Assembly: GCA_900545335.1 (NCBI GenBank)
Contig: UQYP01000011.1
Coordinates: 10,158-74,157, forward strand
Origin: an uncultured Sutterella sp.
Lineage (GTDB): Bacteria; Pseudomonadota; Gammaproteobacteria; Burkholderiales; Burkholderiaceae_F
DNA: 64,000 nucleotides
Direction of reading: 5' to 3'
The position numbers were made by a program, and so were the translations under genes. Below, piece by piece: positions 16,466 through 26,201 of this stretch. The stretch's first letter is position 1. The number at the start of each line of letters is the position of its first letter. The notes under the pieces are model-generated. The model did not search any database, was not told the origin of the DNA, and saw nothing but the letters and a program-made list of their open reading frames with translations.

Positions 16466-19282
16466 ATGTCCCATTTATCCATTCAAAAACTGCCTCAGTA
16501 TTCTTTTTTTGTCAAACGCGCTTTGATGTCTGCCAAACCGATGGCAAGCGAAGAAGAACGCCTTCAATGGCTCGCAGAGCTGGCAGCCGAACCCTACACG
16601 CTCGAGAAAATGAAGGGTTATCTGCAGGGAATTGATGACACAGAAACGCTTGCCGAGCGTCTCAGAGTTTTGCGCCGTGAAGTGCTGCTAACGCTTGTGG
16701 CACGGGATGTTACAGGTTTGGCTCAATATGAAGAAGTGGTTAGCACGATGACTGATTTGGCCCAATTGGCCGTCAGTCAAACGGTTCGTGCCCATGCATT
16801 GGCTTTGTCAGAGCGTTTCGGCATACCGACTTCCGATAGCGGAGTGCCGCAGGACTTTCTGGTTGTTGGCATGGGTAAGCTTGGAGGCAAAGAACTCAAT
16901 GTGAGCTCTGACATTGACTTGGTATTTGTCTATGACGAGCAGGGGCGATGCAGACCGAGCGAGCGTTGCCCTAATCCCAGACGCGAACTATCCAATGCTG
17001 AATTTTTTGAACGGCTTTCCAAAAAAGTCATTACTGCGCTTTCAGATATTTCAGGCGCAGGATTCGTTTTTCGCGTGGATATGCGGCTTCGCCCTAACGG
17101 TGACTCGGGTCCCATCGTTGTCAGCAGCGATATGCTTGAGGAATATCTTTACGTTCAGGGCAGAGAGTGGGAGCGCTTTGCATGGCTTAAAGGCCGAGTA
17201 GTCAATGAGCCGGTGTTTACCGATCGGCAGACTTTTGATCTGCAGGTTAAAAATCTTTACGATGTTGTCCGACCCTTTGTTTTCAGGCGCTACGTCGACT
17301 TCAATGCGATCAGTGCCTTATCGAACCTTCATAAGCTCATTCGAGCGGAAACTCAGCGGCGCGAGGCCGGCAAAGATCTCGGGATCGATGTGAAATTGGG
17401 TCGTGGCGGCATTCGGGAAATCGAATTTATTACTCAAACTTTTCAGATTATCCGTGCAGGACGCGAGCCGCAGTTAAGAGTCAGAGGTACTCTTGAAGCG
17501 CTGCCTATTTTGGAAAAATTAGGGGTACTGAAAACCGAGCAGGTCACTCATCTTAAAGAGGCCTATATCTTTTTGCGCAACCTTGAGCATGCGATTCAGT
17601 ATGAGGATGATCAGCAAACGCATCGTCTGCCCTCTGACAAAGAGGGGCAGGATCGAATTGCGGCTATGCTCGGCTTAAAACGTGAGGAGATGATCGAGCG
17701 GCTCATGCTGATTCGTGAGTACGTGGCTTCGGTTTTTAACGGTATTTTCCAGGTAGAAGAAAAAACAGAGGAAGATGATGATTGGCCCCAAGGGTGGACG
17801 ATCGGATTTGCCCAGGCGCATGATGCATTGGCCGCGCAGCTATCACAGTTGGGCTACGAGAACGGGGCCCATTGCGCCGAGCGGGTTTTGGGCCTGATGG
17901 GTTCAAAATTTCTGACTGTTCAGACCGAAGCGGCCAGAGCCCGTATGGCGCAATTAGTCAAAAGAGTCTGTCAGTTAAGTCTTAAACTTGCCGCGGATGA
18001 TAAAAGTGTCGCTGCCGACGTAATCTTTACTCGCTTTATCGCACTTTTGGAAGTCATTGCCGGCCGTAGCACTTACGTTTCACTTCTGGTTCAGTATCCG
18101 CAAGTGTGTGAAAAAGTGGCAGTAGTTTTAAAAACCAGCGCTTGGGCGGCAGACTATCTGACAATGCATCCCATTGTGCTCGATGAATTGCTCGATGAAC
18201 GAATTTCTGAATTGGATAATTTCTCTCCGGTTGACTGGAGCGGTTGGCAGGATGATCTGTGGGTGAAGCTGCGTGAGGCAGAAGGCGATCAGGAAACGCA
18301 GATGAACCTATTGCGCGATGCCCATCACGGAGCGGTCTTTAAGTTACTCATGGCAGACTTGGAAGGGCGCTTCACTGTGGAGCGTCTGGCTGATCAGCTC
18401 TCAGCACTGGCTGATGCCGTGCTTGAAGTGGTGATTACGCTTGCCTGGCAGACCATTGCTTCGCGTCACTGCGATGTCCCGAAATTTGCCGTGATTGCTT
18501 ACGGAAAATTAGGCGGAAAAGAGCTCAGTTACGCCTCGGACTTGGATCTGATCTATCTCTACGATGATCCGAGTGCTGAGGCGAGTAAAAATTACACCCG
18601 TTTAGTTCGGCGCATGATGAGCTGGCTTACCGTGCAGACGTCGTCAGGCATTTTATTTGATGTGGATCTTCGTTTAAGACCCAACGGGGAAAACGGTTTG
18701 GTGGTTTCCTCTTTGGAAATGTTTAAGCGCTACCAAAGAAATGAAGACGGCACGGGCGCCTGGCCTTGGGAGCATCAGGCGCTCACCAGGGCTCGTTTCT
18801 GTGCAGGAGACCGCGAAATCGGCATGGCTTTTGAAAAAGAGCGTGAAGCGATCTTGCGTCTGCCCAGAGATAAAGAACAGGTCTTTAAAGACGTAAGCGA
18901 CATGCGTGAGCGCATGCTCGAGGGCCACCCCAATCCGACTGACCTTTTTGATGTGAAGCACGACAGGGGCGGCATGGTAGATGTGGAATTTGCGGTTCAG
19001 GCCATGGTTCTTGCCTACTCTCATAAGCATCCGGAACTTGTGAATAATTTCGGCAATATTTTGCTTTTGGAAATGGCTGCCCGAGCAGGGCTCATAGCGG
19101 AAGATCTTGCTCAGAAGTGCGTGGCGATTTATCGTAATTACCGATTTATTCAAAGAAAGCACCGCCTGGAATTCGGCTCCGGTGCCGTGCGGGTAGAGCG
19201 AGCCGCGCAGCAGGATAATATTGATGCCGTATTGGAACTCTGGAAGAGTGTTTTTGGCTCTTACGGACCGCAAAGAAAATAA
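16466..19282 (+). CDS. glnE: Bifunctional glutamine synthetase adenylyltransferase/deadenylase GlnE
   Basis: This 938-residue protein holds two nucleotidyltransferase domains, each with the G-K-L-G-G...D-x-D motif: VVGMGKLGGKELNVSSDIDL in the N-terminal half and YGKLGGKELSYASDLDLIYL in the C-terminal half. Each is followed by the associated helical domain (GRGGIREIEFITQ and DRGGMVDVEFAVQ). The N-half removes AMP from glutamine synthetase and the C-half adds it, under PII control, tuning nitrogen assimilation. Length agrees with the family (~940). The chosen ATG lets the N-terminal LQWLAELAAEPYT block align with E. coli GlnE. There is no clear Shine-Dalgarno; ATGs at codons 21 and 26 are alternatives. 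Confidence 0.95.
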   Translation: MSHLSIQKLPQYSFFVKRALMSAKPMASEEERLQWLAELAAEPYTLEKMKGYLQGIDDTETLAERLRVLRREVLLTLVARDVTGLAQYEEVVSTMTDLAQLAVSQTVRAHALALSERFGIPTSDSGVPQDFLVVGMGKLGGKELNVSSDIDLVFVYDEQGRCRPSERCPNPRRELSNAEFFERLSKKVITALSDISGAGFVFRVDMRLRPNGDSGPIVVSSDMLEEYLYVQGREWERFAWLKGRVVNEPVFTDRQTFDLQVKNLYDVVRPFVFRRYVDFNAISALSNLHKLIRAETQRREAGKDLGIDVKLGRGGIREIEFITQTFQIIRAGREPQLRVRGTLEALPILEKLGVLKTEQVTHLKEAYIFLRNLEHAIQYEDDQQTHRLPSDKEGQDRIAAMLGLKREEMIERLMLIREYVASVFNGIFQVEEKTEEDDDWPQGWTIGFAQAHDALAAQLSQLGYENGAHCAERVLGLMGSKFLTVQTEAARARMAQLVKRVCQLSLKLAADDKSVAADVIFTRFIALLEVIAGRSTYVSLLVQYPQVCEKVAVVLKTSAWAADYLTMHPIVLDELLDERISELDNFSPVDWSGWQDDLWVKLREAEGDQETQMNLLRDAHHGAVFKLLMADLEGRFTVERLADQLSALADAVLEVVITLAWQTIASRHCDVPKFAVIAYGKLGGKELSYASDLDLIYLYDDPSAEASKNYTRLVRRMMSWLTVQTSSGILFDVDLRLRPNGENGLVVSSLEMFKRYQRNEDGTGAWPWEHQALTRARFCAGDREIGMAFEKEREAILRLPRDKEQVFKDVSDMRERMLEGHPNPTDLFDVKHDRGGMVDVEFAVQAMVLAYSHKHPELVNNFGNILLLEMAARAGLIAEDLAQKCVAIYRNYRFIQRKHRLEFGSGAVRVERAAQQDNIDAVLELWKSVFGSYGPQRK

Positions 19283-19315
19283 AAAAACTCCTCAAGGCCG
19301 CAAAACCTTGAGGAG
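19281..19315 (-). terminator. Strong terminator between convergent glnE and ferredoxin reductase genes
   Basis: A 10-bp stem CTCCTCAAGG / CCTTGAGGAG (19288-19297, 19306-19315) is followed on the minus strand by seven T. It clearly ends the minus-strand reductase gene and may also stop glnE transcripts. Confidence 0.88.
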
Positions 19316-19329
19316 CATCAGCCGATTCA

Positions 19330-20409
19330 TTAATCCAGAGTCGGCGTCTCAACACCAAGCACCTTATGGAGCTTGGGCGAAGTAGTGGTGTACTGAAGCA
19401 GCGTTTTCTTTTCCGGATGAACGATATCGGCAGCGGCAAAGGCAGCCAAAGCACATTCATGGAAACCGCAGAGGATGAGCTTCTTTTTGCCTGGATAAGT
19501 ATTGATGTCGCCGACCGCAAAAATGCCGGGGATAGAAGTCTGGAATTTTTCCGTATCAACGACAATCTGCTTGCGGTAAATTTCAAGTCCCCAGTTGGCG
19601 ATTGGTCCGAGTTTGGGAGTCAAACCGAAGAAAACGAGCAGATGATCAAGCGGCATGCGGCGCACAACACCGTCATCTCCCGTGACTCGGATTTCAGTTA
19701 ATTTGCCGTCTTTTTCTTCAAAGCCAGAAATTTGACCGACTTCAAACTGCATTTCCCAGTTTTCACACAGTTCACGCATCTTGGCAACAGAAGCAGACTG
19801 AGCTCTGAAGCCATCACGACGGTGAAGCAAAATGACGCTTTCAGCTTTGCCGACTAAATTGAGTGTCCAGTCCAAAGCGGAATCGCCGCCCCCACAGATC
19901 ACGATATTCTTGCCGTAAAAAAGTGAGGGGTCTTTGACCTGATAGTGCAGCTGAGTGCCCTCAAACTTTTCAATGCCGGGCACAGAAAGGCGCTTGGGTT
20001 GGAAGCTGCCGACACCTGCAGCAATAAAGACAGTCTTAGTCATGAAACGGGTACCTTTATCCGTTTCTACGTAAAAGCGGCCGTCTTCTTCCTTACGAAC
20101 GACGGTCACTTCTTCGCCTAAGTGAAACTGCGGTCCGAAGGGGTGGATTTGCTTGAGCAAATTCTCGGTGAGTTCACGAGACGTGCAGACAGGCAGAGCC
20201 GGAATGTCATAAATGGGTTTATGTTCATAGAGCTCCATGCATTGGCCGCCCACCATCTTAAGCGAGTCCACAACATGAGCTTTGATTTCCAAAAGCCCTA
20301 ATTCAAAAACCTGGAATAAGCCGACAGGACCGGCCCCCACAATCACTGCATCCGTTTCAATGATTTCATCGGTTTTGGCAGCAATGGTCAGATAATCTTC
20401 AATAGCCAT
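19330..20409 (-). CDS. Ferredoxin/flavodoxin-NADP+ reductase, thioredoxin-reductase-like type
   Basis: A 359-residue FAD/NAD(P) oxidoreductase: the FAD-binding AVIVGAGPVGLFQ near the N-terminus, the NADPH-binding NIVICGGGDSALDW in the middle, and the late FAD motif GIFAVGDINTYPGKKKLI. It lacks the CxxC of thioredoxin reductase and has the C-terminal extension of the homodimeric type 2 ferredoxin-NADP reductases (Bacillus YumC, Chlorobium). It likely balances electrons between NADPH and ferredoxin or flavodoxin in the cytosol. The ATG at 20409 is preferred over an in-frame TTG four codons upstream. It is a single gene with its own terminator. Confidence 0.88.
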   Translation of the reverse strand: MAIEDYLTIAAKTDEIIETDAVIVGAGPVGLFQVFELGLLEIKAHVVDSLKMVGGQCMELYEHKPIYDIPALPVCTSRELTENLLKQIHPFGPQFHLGEEVTVVRKEEDGRFYVETDKGTRFMTKTVFIAAGVGSFQPKRLSVPGIEKFEGTQLHYQVKDPSLFYGKNIVICGGGDSALDWTLNLVGKAESVILLHRRDGFRAQSASVAKMRELCENWEMQFEVGQISGFEEKDGKLTEIRVTGDDGVVRRMPLDHLLVFFGLTPKLGPIANWGLEIYRKQIVVDTEKFQTSIPGIFAVGDINTYPGKKKLILCGFHECALAAFAAADIVHPEKKTLLQYTTTSPKLHKVLGVETPTLD

Positions 20410-20595
20410 AATGATTCTCAATTGGATAGAACGGCAAAATTATACGAAACATTTTCTTGACGATGCGGTCCGTTTTTGTAACCGAAATGCCTATGCTGAC
20501 ACTCTCGGTAGAAAAAATTCCCATAAATATCGAATAAATCAAAGTGTGAAGTTCAATTTTGCTCTACCATAGAGACAGAGCAAAAGGAGAGAGAA

Positions 20596-21309
20596 ATGCT
20601 CGAGCAAAACATATTGGACAAAATTGTCAATTTCTTTAAGTCGTTAGGAACAAAACCGGCTTCCGGTGAGCCGTTGGATCTCAGTAAATTCGGTCGTACA
20701 GAGTCCGAGTTCAAGTCAGACCTAAAAGAGGTGCCGATTCGTCACGACATTCCGGTGAAAATCGAAAAACAAACTGAAGTGTCTCCCGATCAGGTCATTG
20801 AGATAACTCAAGAGGAACCAAAGTCGGCTTCAAAGACCGTTGATGCAAAGAAGCTGACCACGGTTGAGGTAGTGGCTAAAGTTCATCCGAAGAAAGAATA
20901 TTCAGCCTCGCTTGAAGCGTTGCGCGCTCAATATGTGTGGCGAAAGATCAAAGCAGAAAAACCTCTTCAGGTCCAACCTTTGCCCGAACCCTTCTACTTT
21001 TTAACCTCCGACAATCAGCCGGTTGAAGCGAGCAAACTTGAGGTGTCTTTCGTTAAGGAACTTCTGACCAAAGCTGCTGAAGCCGGTATTGAAAATAAAT
21101 TTACTTTCAGTTTGTCTGCCACGATGAGTGTGGTGGTCAAATACAGGAAAAAACTTGTTGGCCGTGTTTACCTTCACGGCAAGAAGCACCGCATGAGTTT
21201 TAAAGCAAACGGTAAGACGATCACTGAGGAGCAATTAAGCTTATCGGAATGCAAAAAGCTCATTGTTATCTGGATCGGACAAATTAAAGACTCTCAAGCC
21301 GCTGCTTAA
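20596..21309 (+). CDS. Conserved-looking hypothetical protein, basic C-terminal domain
   Basis: A 237-residue protein with no family I can name. The start is well supported: AAAGGAGAGAGAA directly precedes the ATG. Residues 1-20 form an amphipathic helix (ILDKIVNFFKSLGT), 20-100 are Lys/Glu/Pro/Ser-rich and probably disordered. Residues ~100-235 look folded, with alternating basic and hydrophobic residues (SVVVKYRKKLVGRVYLHGKKHRM) and a final helix (CKKLIVIWIGQI). No signal peptide or membrane helix is seen, so it is likely cytoplasmic. The basic beta-rich segment could bind nucleic acid, but nothing proves that. It stands alone with a strong terminator. Confidence 0.7.
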   Translation: MLEQNILDKIVNFFKSLGTKPASGEPLDLSKFGRTESEFKSDLKEVPIRHDIPVKIEKQTEVSPDQVIEITQEEPKSASKTVDAKKLTTVEVVAKVHPKKEYSASLEALRAQYVWRKIKAEKPLQVQPLPEPFYFLTSDNQPVEASKLEVSFVKELLTKAAEAGIENKFTFSLSATMSVVVKYRKKLVGRVYLHGKKHRMSFKANGKTITEEQLSLSECKKLIVIWIGQIKDSQAAA

Positions 21310-21323
21310 ATAAAAAAAGCGAT

Positions 21324-21363
21324 AAGTGCCGCTTTTGTCCCCAGGGGATTGGCGGCACTTTTT
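21324..21363. terminator. Rho-independent terminator, probably bidirectional
   Basis: AAGTGCCGC (21324-21332) pairs with GCGGCACTT (21352-21360) and continues into TTTC on the plus strand. On the minus strand the stem is followed a few bases later by a seven-T run (complement of 21312-21318). It sits between convergent genes. Confidence 0.8.
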
Positions 21364-22875
21364 CTAGGAATTCTCTTTGGCTTTTTCTTCAGCCAAAATA
21401 TCAGCTCGCACCGTACGCAGTTTCCCGTCAACCTGGCTCATGGTGTAGTAGTCGCCGTCGTTAGCCTGTTGAGCAAGATTGAATTGATATTCTGCAGCCC
21501 GTTTATCGCCTTGAGCAAGGTACATGTCGCCTACAGCCATATAGTGTCTGCTCATTTGTTTTAAAGCTCTGTAGCAGCGGGCGTTGATGGCGTGATAGGA
21601 AGGATTGGTTTGCGTCATCGCCTGCTGCGAGCGCATAAAGCGCAGCGTTTCGTTGTAGCGCTTTAAATCATAGAGTTCGCTTGCGTAAAGTTTGACCGCC
21701 ATTTCCGATAAAGGATTGTTGGCAACGAGGCGTTTAGCCATTTGCAGCGCTCGGTTTTTATCTGAGGCATTACCGAAGAGAAACAAAACTTCCGATTGGT
21801 TTTTAAGCAAAATGGCATTGCTGCCGCCAAGACTTACTGCCTGATTGGCGTAACGGATAGCATCGGCTTTTTGATTGAGTTTGCGGCTTACAACTGATAA
21901 ACCGTAGGTGAGAGCGATTTTCTTTCGGCTGTCTTTTGCTCCGGCTAACTCCTGCTTCATTTCTTTTGAAACATTGAGCCAGCCGTCGTACTTCGTTTCC
22001 TGCAATACGCGGGCACGCTGCTGAATCAATACAAAATCAAGCGAATCGCGGTGGGTGTGTGAGCCCAGGCGGCGCGTACGATTTTCCATATCGCTGATAC
22101 GCTCGACCGTAAGCGGGTGGGTGAGCAGGTAAGCCGGGGCCGCTGCTTCGTAGTAGCGGTTATTTTGCTGTAGACGCATGAAAAAGTTTTCCATACCTTT
22201 GGGATCAAAACCGGCACGCACTAAAGAGCTTAAGCCAACACGGTCGGCTTCACGTTCGGCGCCGCGGGAGTAACTTAACTGACTTTGTATTAAAGCGGCC
22301 TGACCGCCAACGGCTAAAGCCGATGCCGCCTGACCGCTGCCTGCTCGCGCAGCAAGAAGCGCCAACAAAAAGGAGCCGATCGTGATTGCGGCATTGCCTT
22401 TTTGCGCATCGATCATGCGCGCAATATGACGTTGGCTCACGTGTCCGACTTCGTGAGCGATAACGCCAGCCAATTCACTTTCATTTTGGGCTGCAATAAT
22501 CAGACCGGTATGCACGGCAATAAAGCCGCCCGGAATGGCAAAAGCGTTTAAGGAGCGGTCAATTAAAGGGTAGAAGAAAAAGTTGTAGGTATGGGTATTG
22601 GAAACACTGACGAGTTTATAGCCCAGACGGTTTAAATATTCGAGCGTTTCAGAGTCGTTTAAGTAGCTCGAGTCGCCTCGGATTTGCCGCATCATTTCTT
22701 CGCCAAGCGCCTGCTCTTCTGCCGGAGACAGTTCAGTGCCGGCAACAGCTCCCATACTGGGCAAATTGAGGTTCAGAGACTCCGTGGCCAAATCCCTGGC
22801 CGCCCAGACACCCACCGAAGGCGTCAGAGCCAGACTGGTACAGATCGCAGAAATAAGAAGACGTTTGGCAAACAC
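21364..22875 (-). CDS. bepA: BepA-type periplasmic M48 metalloprotease/chaperone with TPR domain
   Basis: About 503 residues from the GTG at 22875. The signal peptide (FAKRLLISAICTSLALTP...VWA) is followed by an M48 zinc protease domain with HEVGH and the third ligand in the SRGAEREADRVGL segment, then a C-terminal TPR array of repeated helix pairs. BepA (YfgC) assists or degrades outer-membrane proteins such as LptD at the BAM complex. The open frame extends upstream to a GTG at 22989, but those 38 residues precede the signal peptide and have no Shine-Dalgarno, so the shorter form is preferred. It lies 129 bp downstream of menE on the same strand. Confidence 0.9.
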   Translation of the reverse strand: MFAKRLLISAICTSLALTPSVGVWAARDLATESLNLNLPSMGAVAGTELSPAEEQALGEEMMRQIRGDSSYLNDSETLEYLNRLGYKLVSVSNTHTYNFFFYPLIDRSLNAFAIPGGFIAVHTGLIIAAQNESELAGVIAHEVGHVSQRHIARMIDAQKGNAAITIGSFLLALLAARAGSGQAASALAVGGQAALIQSQLSYSRGAEREADRVGLSSLVRAGFDPKGMENFFMRLQQNNRYYEAAAPAYLLTHPLTVERISDMENRTRRLGSHTHRDSLDFVLIQQRARVLQETKYDGWLNVSKEMKQELAGAKDSRKKIALTYGLSVVSRKLNQKADAIRYANQAVSLGGSNAILLKNQSEVLFLFGNASDKNRALQMAKRLVANNPLSEMAVKLYASELYDLKRYNETLRFMRSQQAMTQTNPSYHAINARCYRALKQMSRHYMAVGDMYLAQGDKRAAEYQFNLAQQANDGDYYTMSQVDGKLRTVRADILAEEKAKENS

Positions 22876-23004
22876 GGTTTTTATTCGGGAAAACTCATCA
22901 GGGCTAATCTTAGCGAGGCACTTACCCCTTTGAGAAGCTCTGTTGCAAGTCAAAACAATTTTCAAGCAATCACGGTGCTTTTGAGGCACCGCGATTGTGA
23001 TGAT

Positions 23005-24339
23005 TTAATGCTTGTAGTGTAGGGTTGTGAGCGTATAGCGCTCAAGCACTTGAGGACGCCTATCGGGTTTATCAGCACTATTGAGAGGAATTGCGTCAAT
23101 GAATGCAATTTTTCTCGGGCACTTATAAGCCGAAAGCGTTTCTTTGCAAAAGCGTCTCACGTCTTCGGGCTTCGGATGGGTGCCCTTTTCCGGAACAATC
23201 AAAGCGCAGACAATAGCGCCCCAGGTTTCATCAGGTTCACCCACCACGAGCGCTTCTTTGATAAAGGGCGAACGGGTGAGCATATTTTCCACTTCAAGGG
23301 GATAAACATTTTCACCTGCGCTTAAAATCAAATCGTGACGTCTGGCGTAGACATGTAAAACACCGTCTTCATCAAACGCTCCCAAGTCTCCCGTCTCAAA
23401 CCAGTCATTGTTGAGCGGCTCGCGCCCCCAATAACCCGGAGTATTCATCGGACTTTTCACTTCGATTTGTCCGTTTTGAATTCGAACCTGAGCGCCCGGG
23501 ATGACCTTGCCGCTGCCTTTAACCAAATCGTAACGCTCTTCATAGGGGGTCATTACAACGTGTGAGCACGTCTCTGTCATTCCGTAGGTCGTTACAATGG
23601 GCAGCCCCTGAGCGTGGGCTTTTTCAAGCAGTTTATCGTTAGCCGAAGAACCGCCCAAAAGAATGACCCGCAGGTGTTCGGGAGCTTTCCAGTCAGGGTA
23701 CTCTTCAAATACTTTGGCAAGCATTGTGGGCACAATGCTTGTGATGGTCACTCGGTCATTGACCAGTGCCTCAGTAAAAGACTTCGGGTTAAATAACGGA
23801 GAAATCGCTAAAGTTTTACGAGCTGCCAGGCAGCGCGTGAGAATTGAGAGCCCGCCGATACGGGTAATGGACATACAAAGCTGCCAGCAGTCATCGGCAA
23901 GCCAACCGAGATTATTCTCACTTGCCCGGGCCGACTCTCTGAGCATTTTGCGGGTGATAATGGCTGGCTTCGGCAGTCCCGTAGTCCCCGATGTGAAAAG
24001 AATAGCGGCGGTATCTTCAGGAAGTGGATCAGTGATGCTTCTGATACTTTGCAAGAGCACGTAGCGCTCAGCTGCCGTGAGTTTTGGGTGCAGCATCAAT
24101 GCAGGGATCTTTAAAGCCAAAAGAGCATACAAATAGACGATGGTCTCAACGGTATTTGTGCCCTCAATGATCATGGGGCGACCGGGTTCGGGCAGCGCCT
24201 TTTCTTTTTTGAGCCGCTCAATCGTGTTGCGGGTGAGCGTTGCCAAGCGGGAAAAGGTGTAGTCTTCACCGGCTCGGCGAAGCCCGATTTGATCGGGACA
24301 GTCGCGGGCGGCTTCAAAAATGCTGAATGCGTCCTGCAT
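23005..24339 (-). CDS. menE: o-Succinylbenzoate-CoA ligase MenE (acyl-CoA synthetase)
   Basis: A 444-residue member of the adenylate-forming superfamily. The phosphate loop FTSGTTGLPKP, the A5 motif TTYGMTETCS, A7 FETGDLGAF and A8 RRHDLILSAGENVYPLE are all visible, and the C-terminal lysine region (LSAYKCPRKIAF, ADKPDRR) is present. MenE activates o-succinylbenzoate with CoA in menaquinone synthesis. The call rests on family plus its position 8 nt downstream of menB, the enzyme that uses its product. No other men genes are in the window. Confidence 0.88.
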   Translation of the reverse strand: MQDAFSIFEAARDCPDQIGLRRAGEDYTFSRLATLTRNTIERLKKEKALPEPGRPMIIEGTNTVETIVYLYALLALKIPALMLHPKLTAAERYVLLQSIRSITDPLPEDTAAILFTSGTTGLPKPAIITRKMLRESARASENNLGWLADDCWQLCMSITRIGGLSILTRCLAARKTLAISPLFNPKSFTEALVNDRVTITSIVPTMLAKVFEEYPDWKAPEHLRVILLGGSSANDKLLEKAHAQGLPIVTTYGMTETCSHVVMTPYEERYDLVKGSGKVIPGAQVRIQNGQIEVKSPMNTPGYWGREPLNNDWFETGDLGAFDEDGVLHVYARRHDLILSAGENVYPLEVENMLTRSPFIKEALVVGEPDETWGAIVCALIVPEKGTHPKPEDVRRFCKETLSAYKCPRKIAFIDAIPLNSADKPDRRPQVLERYTLTTLHYKH

Positions 24340-24347
24340 TTTGTGCT

Positions 24348-25190
24348 TTAGGGTAAGCGCGGGAATTTGCTGAAGTCGGGACGACGCTTTTCAAGGAATG
24401 CGTTTTTGCCTTCCTTACCTTCTTCAGTCATGTAGTAAAGAAGCGTGGCGTTGCCGGCCAATTCCTGAATGCCTGCCTGACCGTCGCAGTCAGCATTAAG
24501 CGCGGCTTTGAGGCAGCGAATCGCAATGGGGCTGTTGGCAAGAATTTCCTTACACCATTTCACCGTTTCAATTTCAAGCTCTTCCAAGGGCACAACCGTG
24601 TTTACCAAGCCCAACTGCAGAGCCTGCTGAGCATCATACTGACGGCACAGGAACCACATTTCGCGAGCACGCTTCTGACCGATGAGTCGAGCCATGTAAG
24701 AAGCTCCCCAGCCGCCGTCGAAGCTGCCGACGCGAGGACCCGTTTGACCAAAGCGAGCGTTATCAGCGGCAATGGTAAGGTCACAGAGCATGTGAAGAAC
24801 ATGTCCGCCGCCGATGGCGTAGCCCGCAACCATAGCGATGACGGGTTTGGGACAGGTGCGGATCATACGTTGAAAATCGAGCACATTTAAACGAGGCACA
24901 CCGTCGCCGCCCACGTAGCCGCCGTTGCCGCGCACTTTTTGGTCTCCTCCGGAGCAGAAAGCAAGGGGACCGGCACCCGTTAAGATGATTACGCCGATTT
25001 CGGGATCTTCTCTGGCATCGCAGAATGCCTGGCAGAGCTGCTGCACGGTTTCAGGTCGAAAAGCGTTTCTGACCCGAGGACGGTTAATCGTCAGTTTGGC
25101 AATGCCTTCGGCCTTGTCGTACAAGATGTCTGAAAATTCACCGGCAGACTGCCAATTAAGTGCTTTTTTAATTTCGCGTTCGTTTTCCAT
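24348..25190 (-). CDS. menB: 1,4-Dihydroxy-2-naphthoyl-CoA synthase MenB
   Basis: A 280-residue crotonase-fold enzyme. The oxyanion and catalytic segments of MenB are clear: FCSGGDQKVRG, VAGYAIGGGHVLHMLCDLTI, and the MenB-specific GQTGPRVGSFDGGWGASYMA carrying the catalytic Asp/Ser region. The C-terminal EGKEGKNAFLEKRRPDF tail is typical. It closes the o-succinylbenzoyl-CoA ring to make the menaquinone naphthoquinone head. It lies between menE (8 nt downstream) and a Bug-type receptor gene (30 nt upstream), so it may be in a longer operon with a two-component-like system. Confidence 0.95.
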   Translation of the reverse strand: MENEREIKKALNWQSAGEFSDILYDKAEGIAKLTINRPRVRNAFRPETVQQLCQAFCDAREDPEIGVIILTGAGPLAFCSGGDQKVRGNGGYVGGDGVPRLNVLDFQRMIRTCPKPVIAMVAGYAIGGGHVLHMLCDLTIAADNARFGQTGPRVGSFDGGWGASYMARLIGQKRAREMWFLCRQYDAQQALQLGLVNTVVPLEELEIETVKWCKEILANSPIAIRCLKAALNADCDGQAGIQELAGNATLLYYMTEEGKEGKNAFLEKRRPDFSKFPRLP

Positions 25191-25220
25191 GATTCGATTT
25201 TTCCTAAAGTTAAAACGCTA

Positions 25221-26192
25221 TCAGTCTAAAGATGTTTGAGAGTTTTTAACAAGCTCGGCCCACTTTTTTTGCTCGGATTGAAGAAAACGGGCAAATTCTT
25301 CGGGCGAGCTTTTTACGGGTTCTGCGCCTCGGGCCAATAATGACTGACGGACTCGCTCATTGGCGAGAGTTTTTTCAATAGCCTCAGAAAGTTTTTTCAC
25401 AATCACTTTCGGGGTGCCCTTTTTCACAGCGATACCGTCCCAGGCAAAAAGTTCATAGTCTTTGAGCCCCTGCTTTTTGAGGGGTTCAATCGTGAGTTCG
25501 GCCCCTTTGATGCTTTTTGAGCCTGAACCTAAAGCAAGAAGCCGGGAAGCTTCAACATGAGGCAGCACGTTGGGAGCCACGTCAATCGTGAAATCAATTC
25601 GGCCGGCTAAGAGATCTGTCATCGAAGCCGCTCCGCCCCGATAGGGAATGTGTTCAAATGCTATCCCTGTCTGTTGTCCTAAAAGCACGCCGGCTAAATG
25701 GCTTGTTGTGCCGTTTCCGGCAGAAGAAAAAGTGAAGCGTTCAGTGCTCTTAGCGGCCTGATCCAGAAACTCTGAAAAACTTTTGACCGCTACACGTTTC
25801 GGATTGACCGCCATGACAAGTGTGATGTCGGTGAGGCGGGCAACCGGTTCAATGTCGTGATTAACGTCGTAGCCCACTTTGGGATAAAGTGTGGGATTAG
25901 TGCACAGGGTGCCGTTAGTGACGTAGATTAAAGTATTCCCGTCATTTTTCTCTCTTAGTGCCCATTGAGTACCCAAAGAGCCGCCGGCACCTGCTCGGTT
26001 TTCTACGATAATTTTCTGACCGATATTTTTCGAAAGCTCTTCGCTTACGGTTCTGGCAATGATGTCAGCGCCGCCTCCGGCAGGAAAGGGCACGATGAGT
26101 TTTAAGGGTTTATTCCCCGGCCAGGCAATGTCCCCGGCATATAGCGGCACGGATAAAGAAAGGGCTAGAGAAAAAATCAGAAGTCTTTTCAT
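25221..26192 (-). CDS. Tripartite tricarboxylate transporter (Bug/TctC) substrate-binding protein
   Basis: A 323-residue periplasmic receptor with signal peptide (KRLLIFSLALSLSVPLYAGD) and the Bug/TctC hallmarks: KPLKLIVPFPAGGGADIIARTV near the mature N-terminus, IVENRAGAGGSLG, the FSSAGNGTTSHLAGVLL loop and HIPYRGGAA. Such proteins bind carboxylates, and many are orphans without membrane TctAB partners, some feeding two-component sensors. No TctA/TctB lies here; upstream are a membrane sensor-like protein and a response regulator. The ATG at 26192 is preferred over a TTG three codons upstream. The start overlaps closely with the end of the sensor gene. Confidence 0.9.
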   Translation of the reverse strand: MKRLLIFSLALSLSVPLYAGDIAWPGNKPLKLIVPFPAGGGADIIARTVSEELSKNIGQKIIVENRAGAGGSLGTQWALREKNDGNTLIYVTNGTLCTNPTLYPKVGYDVNHDIEPVARLTDITLVMAVNPKRVAVKSFSEFLDQAAKSTERFTFSSAGNGTTSHLAGVLLGQQTGIAFEHIPYRGGAASMTDLLAGRIDFTIDVAPNVLPHVEASRLLALGSGSKSIKGAELTIEPLKKQGLKDYELFAWDGIAVKKGTPKVIVKKLSEAIEKTLANERVRQSLLARGAEPVKSSPEEFARFLQSEQKKWAELVKNSQTSLD

Positions 26193-26201
26193 AAAAAACA
26201 A

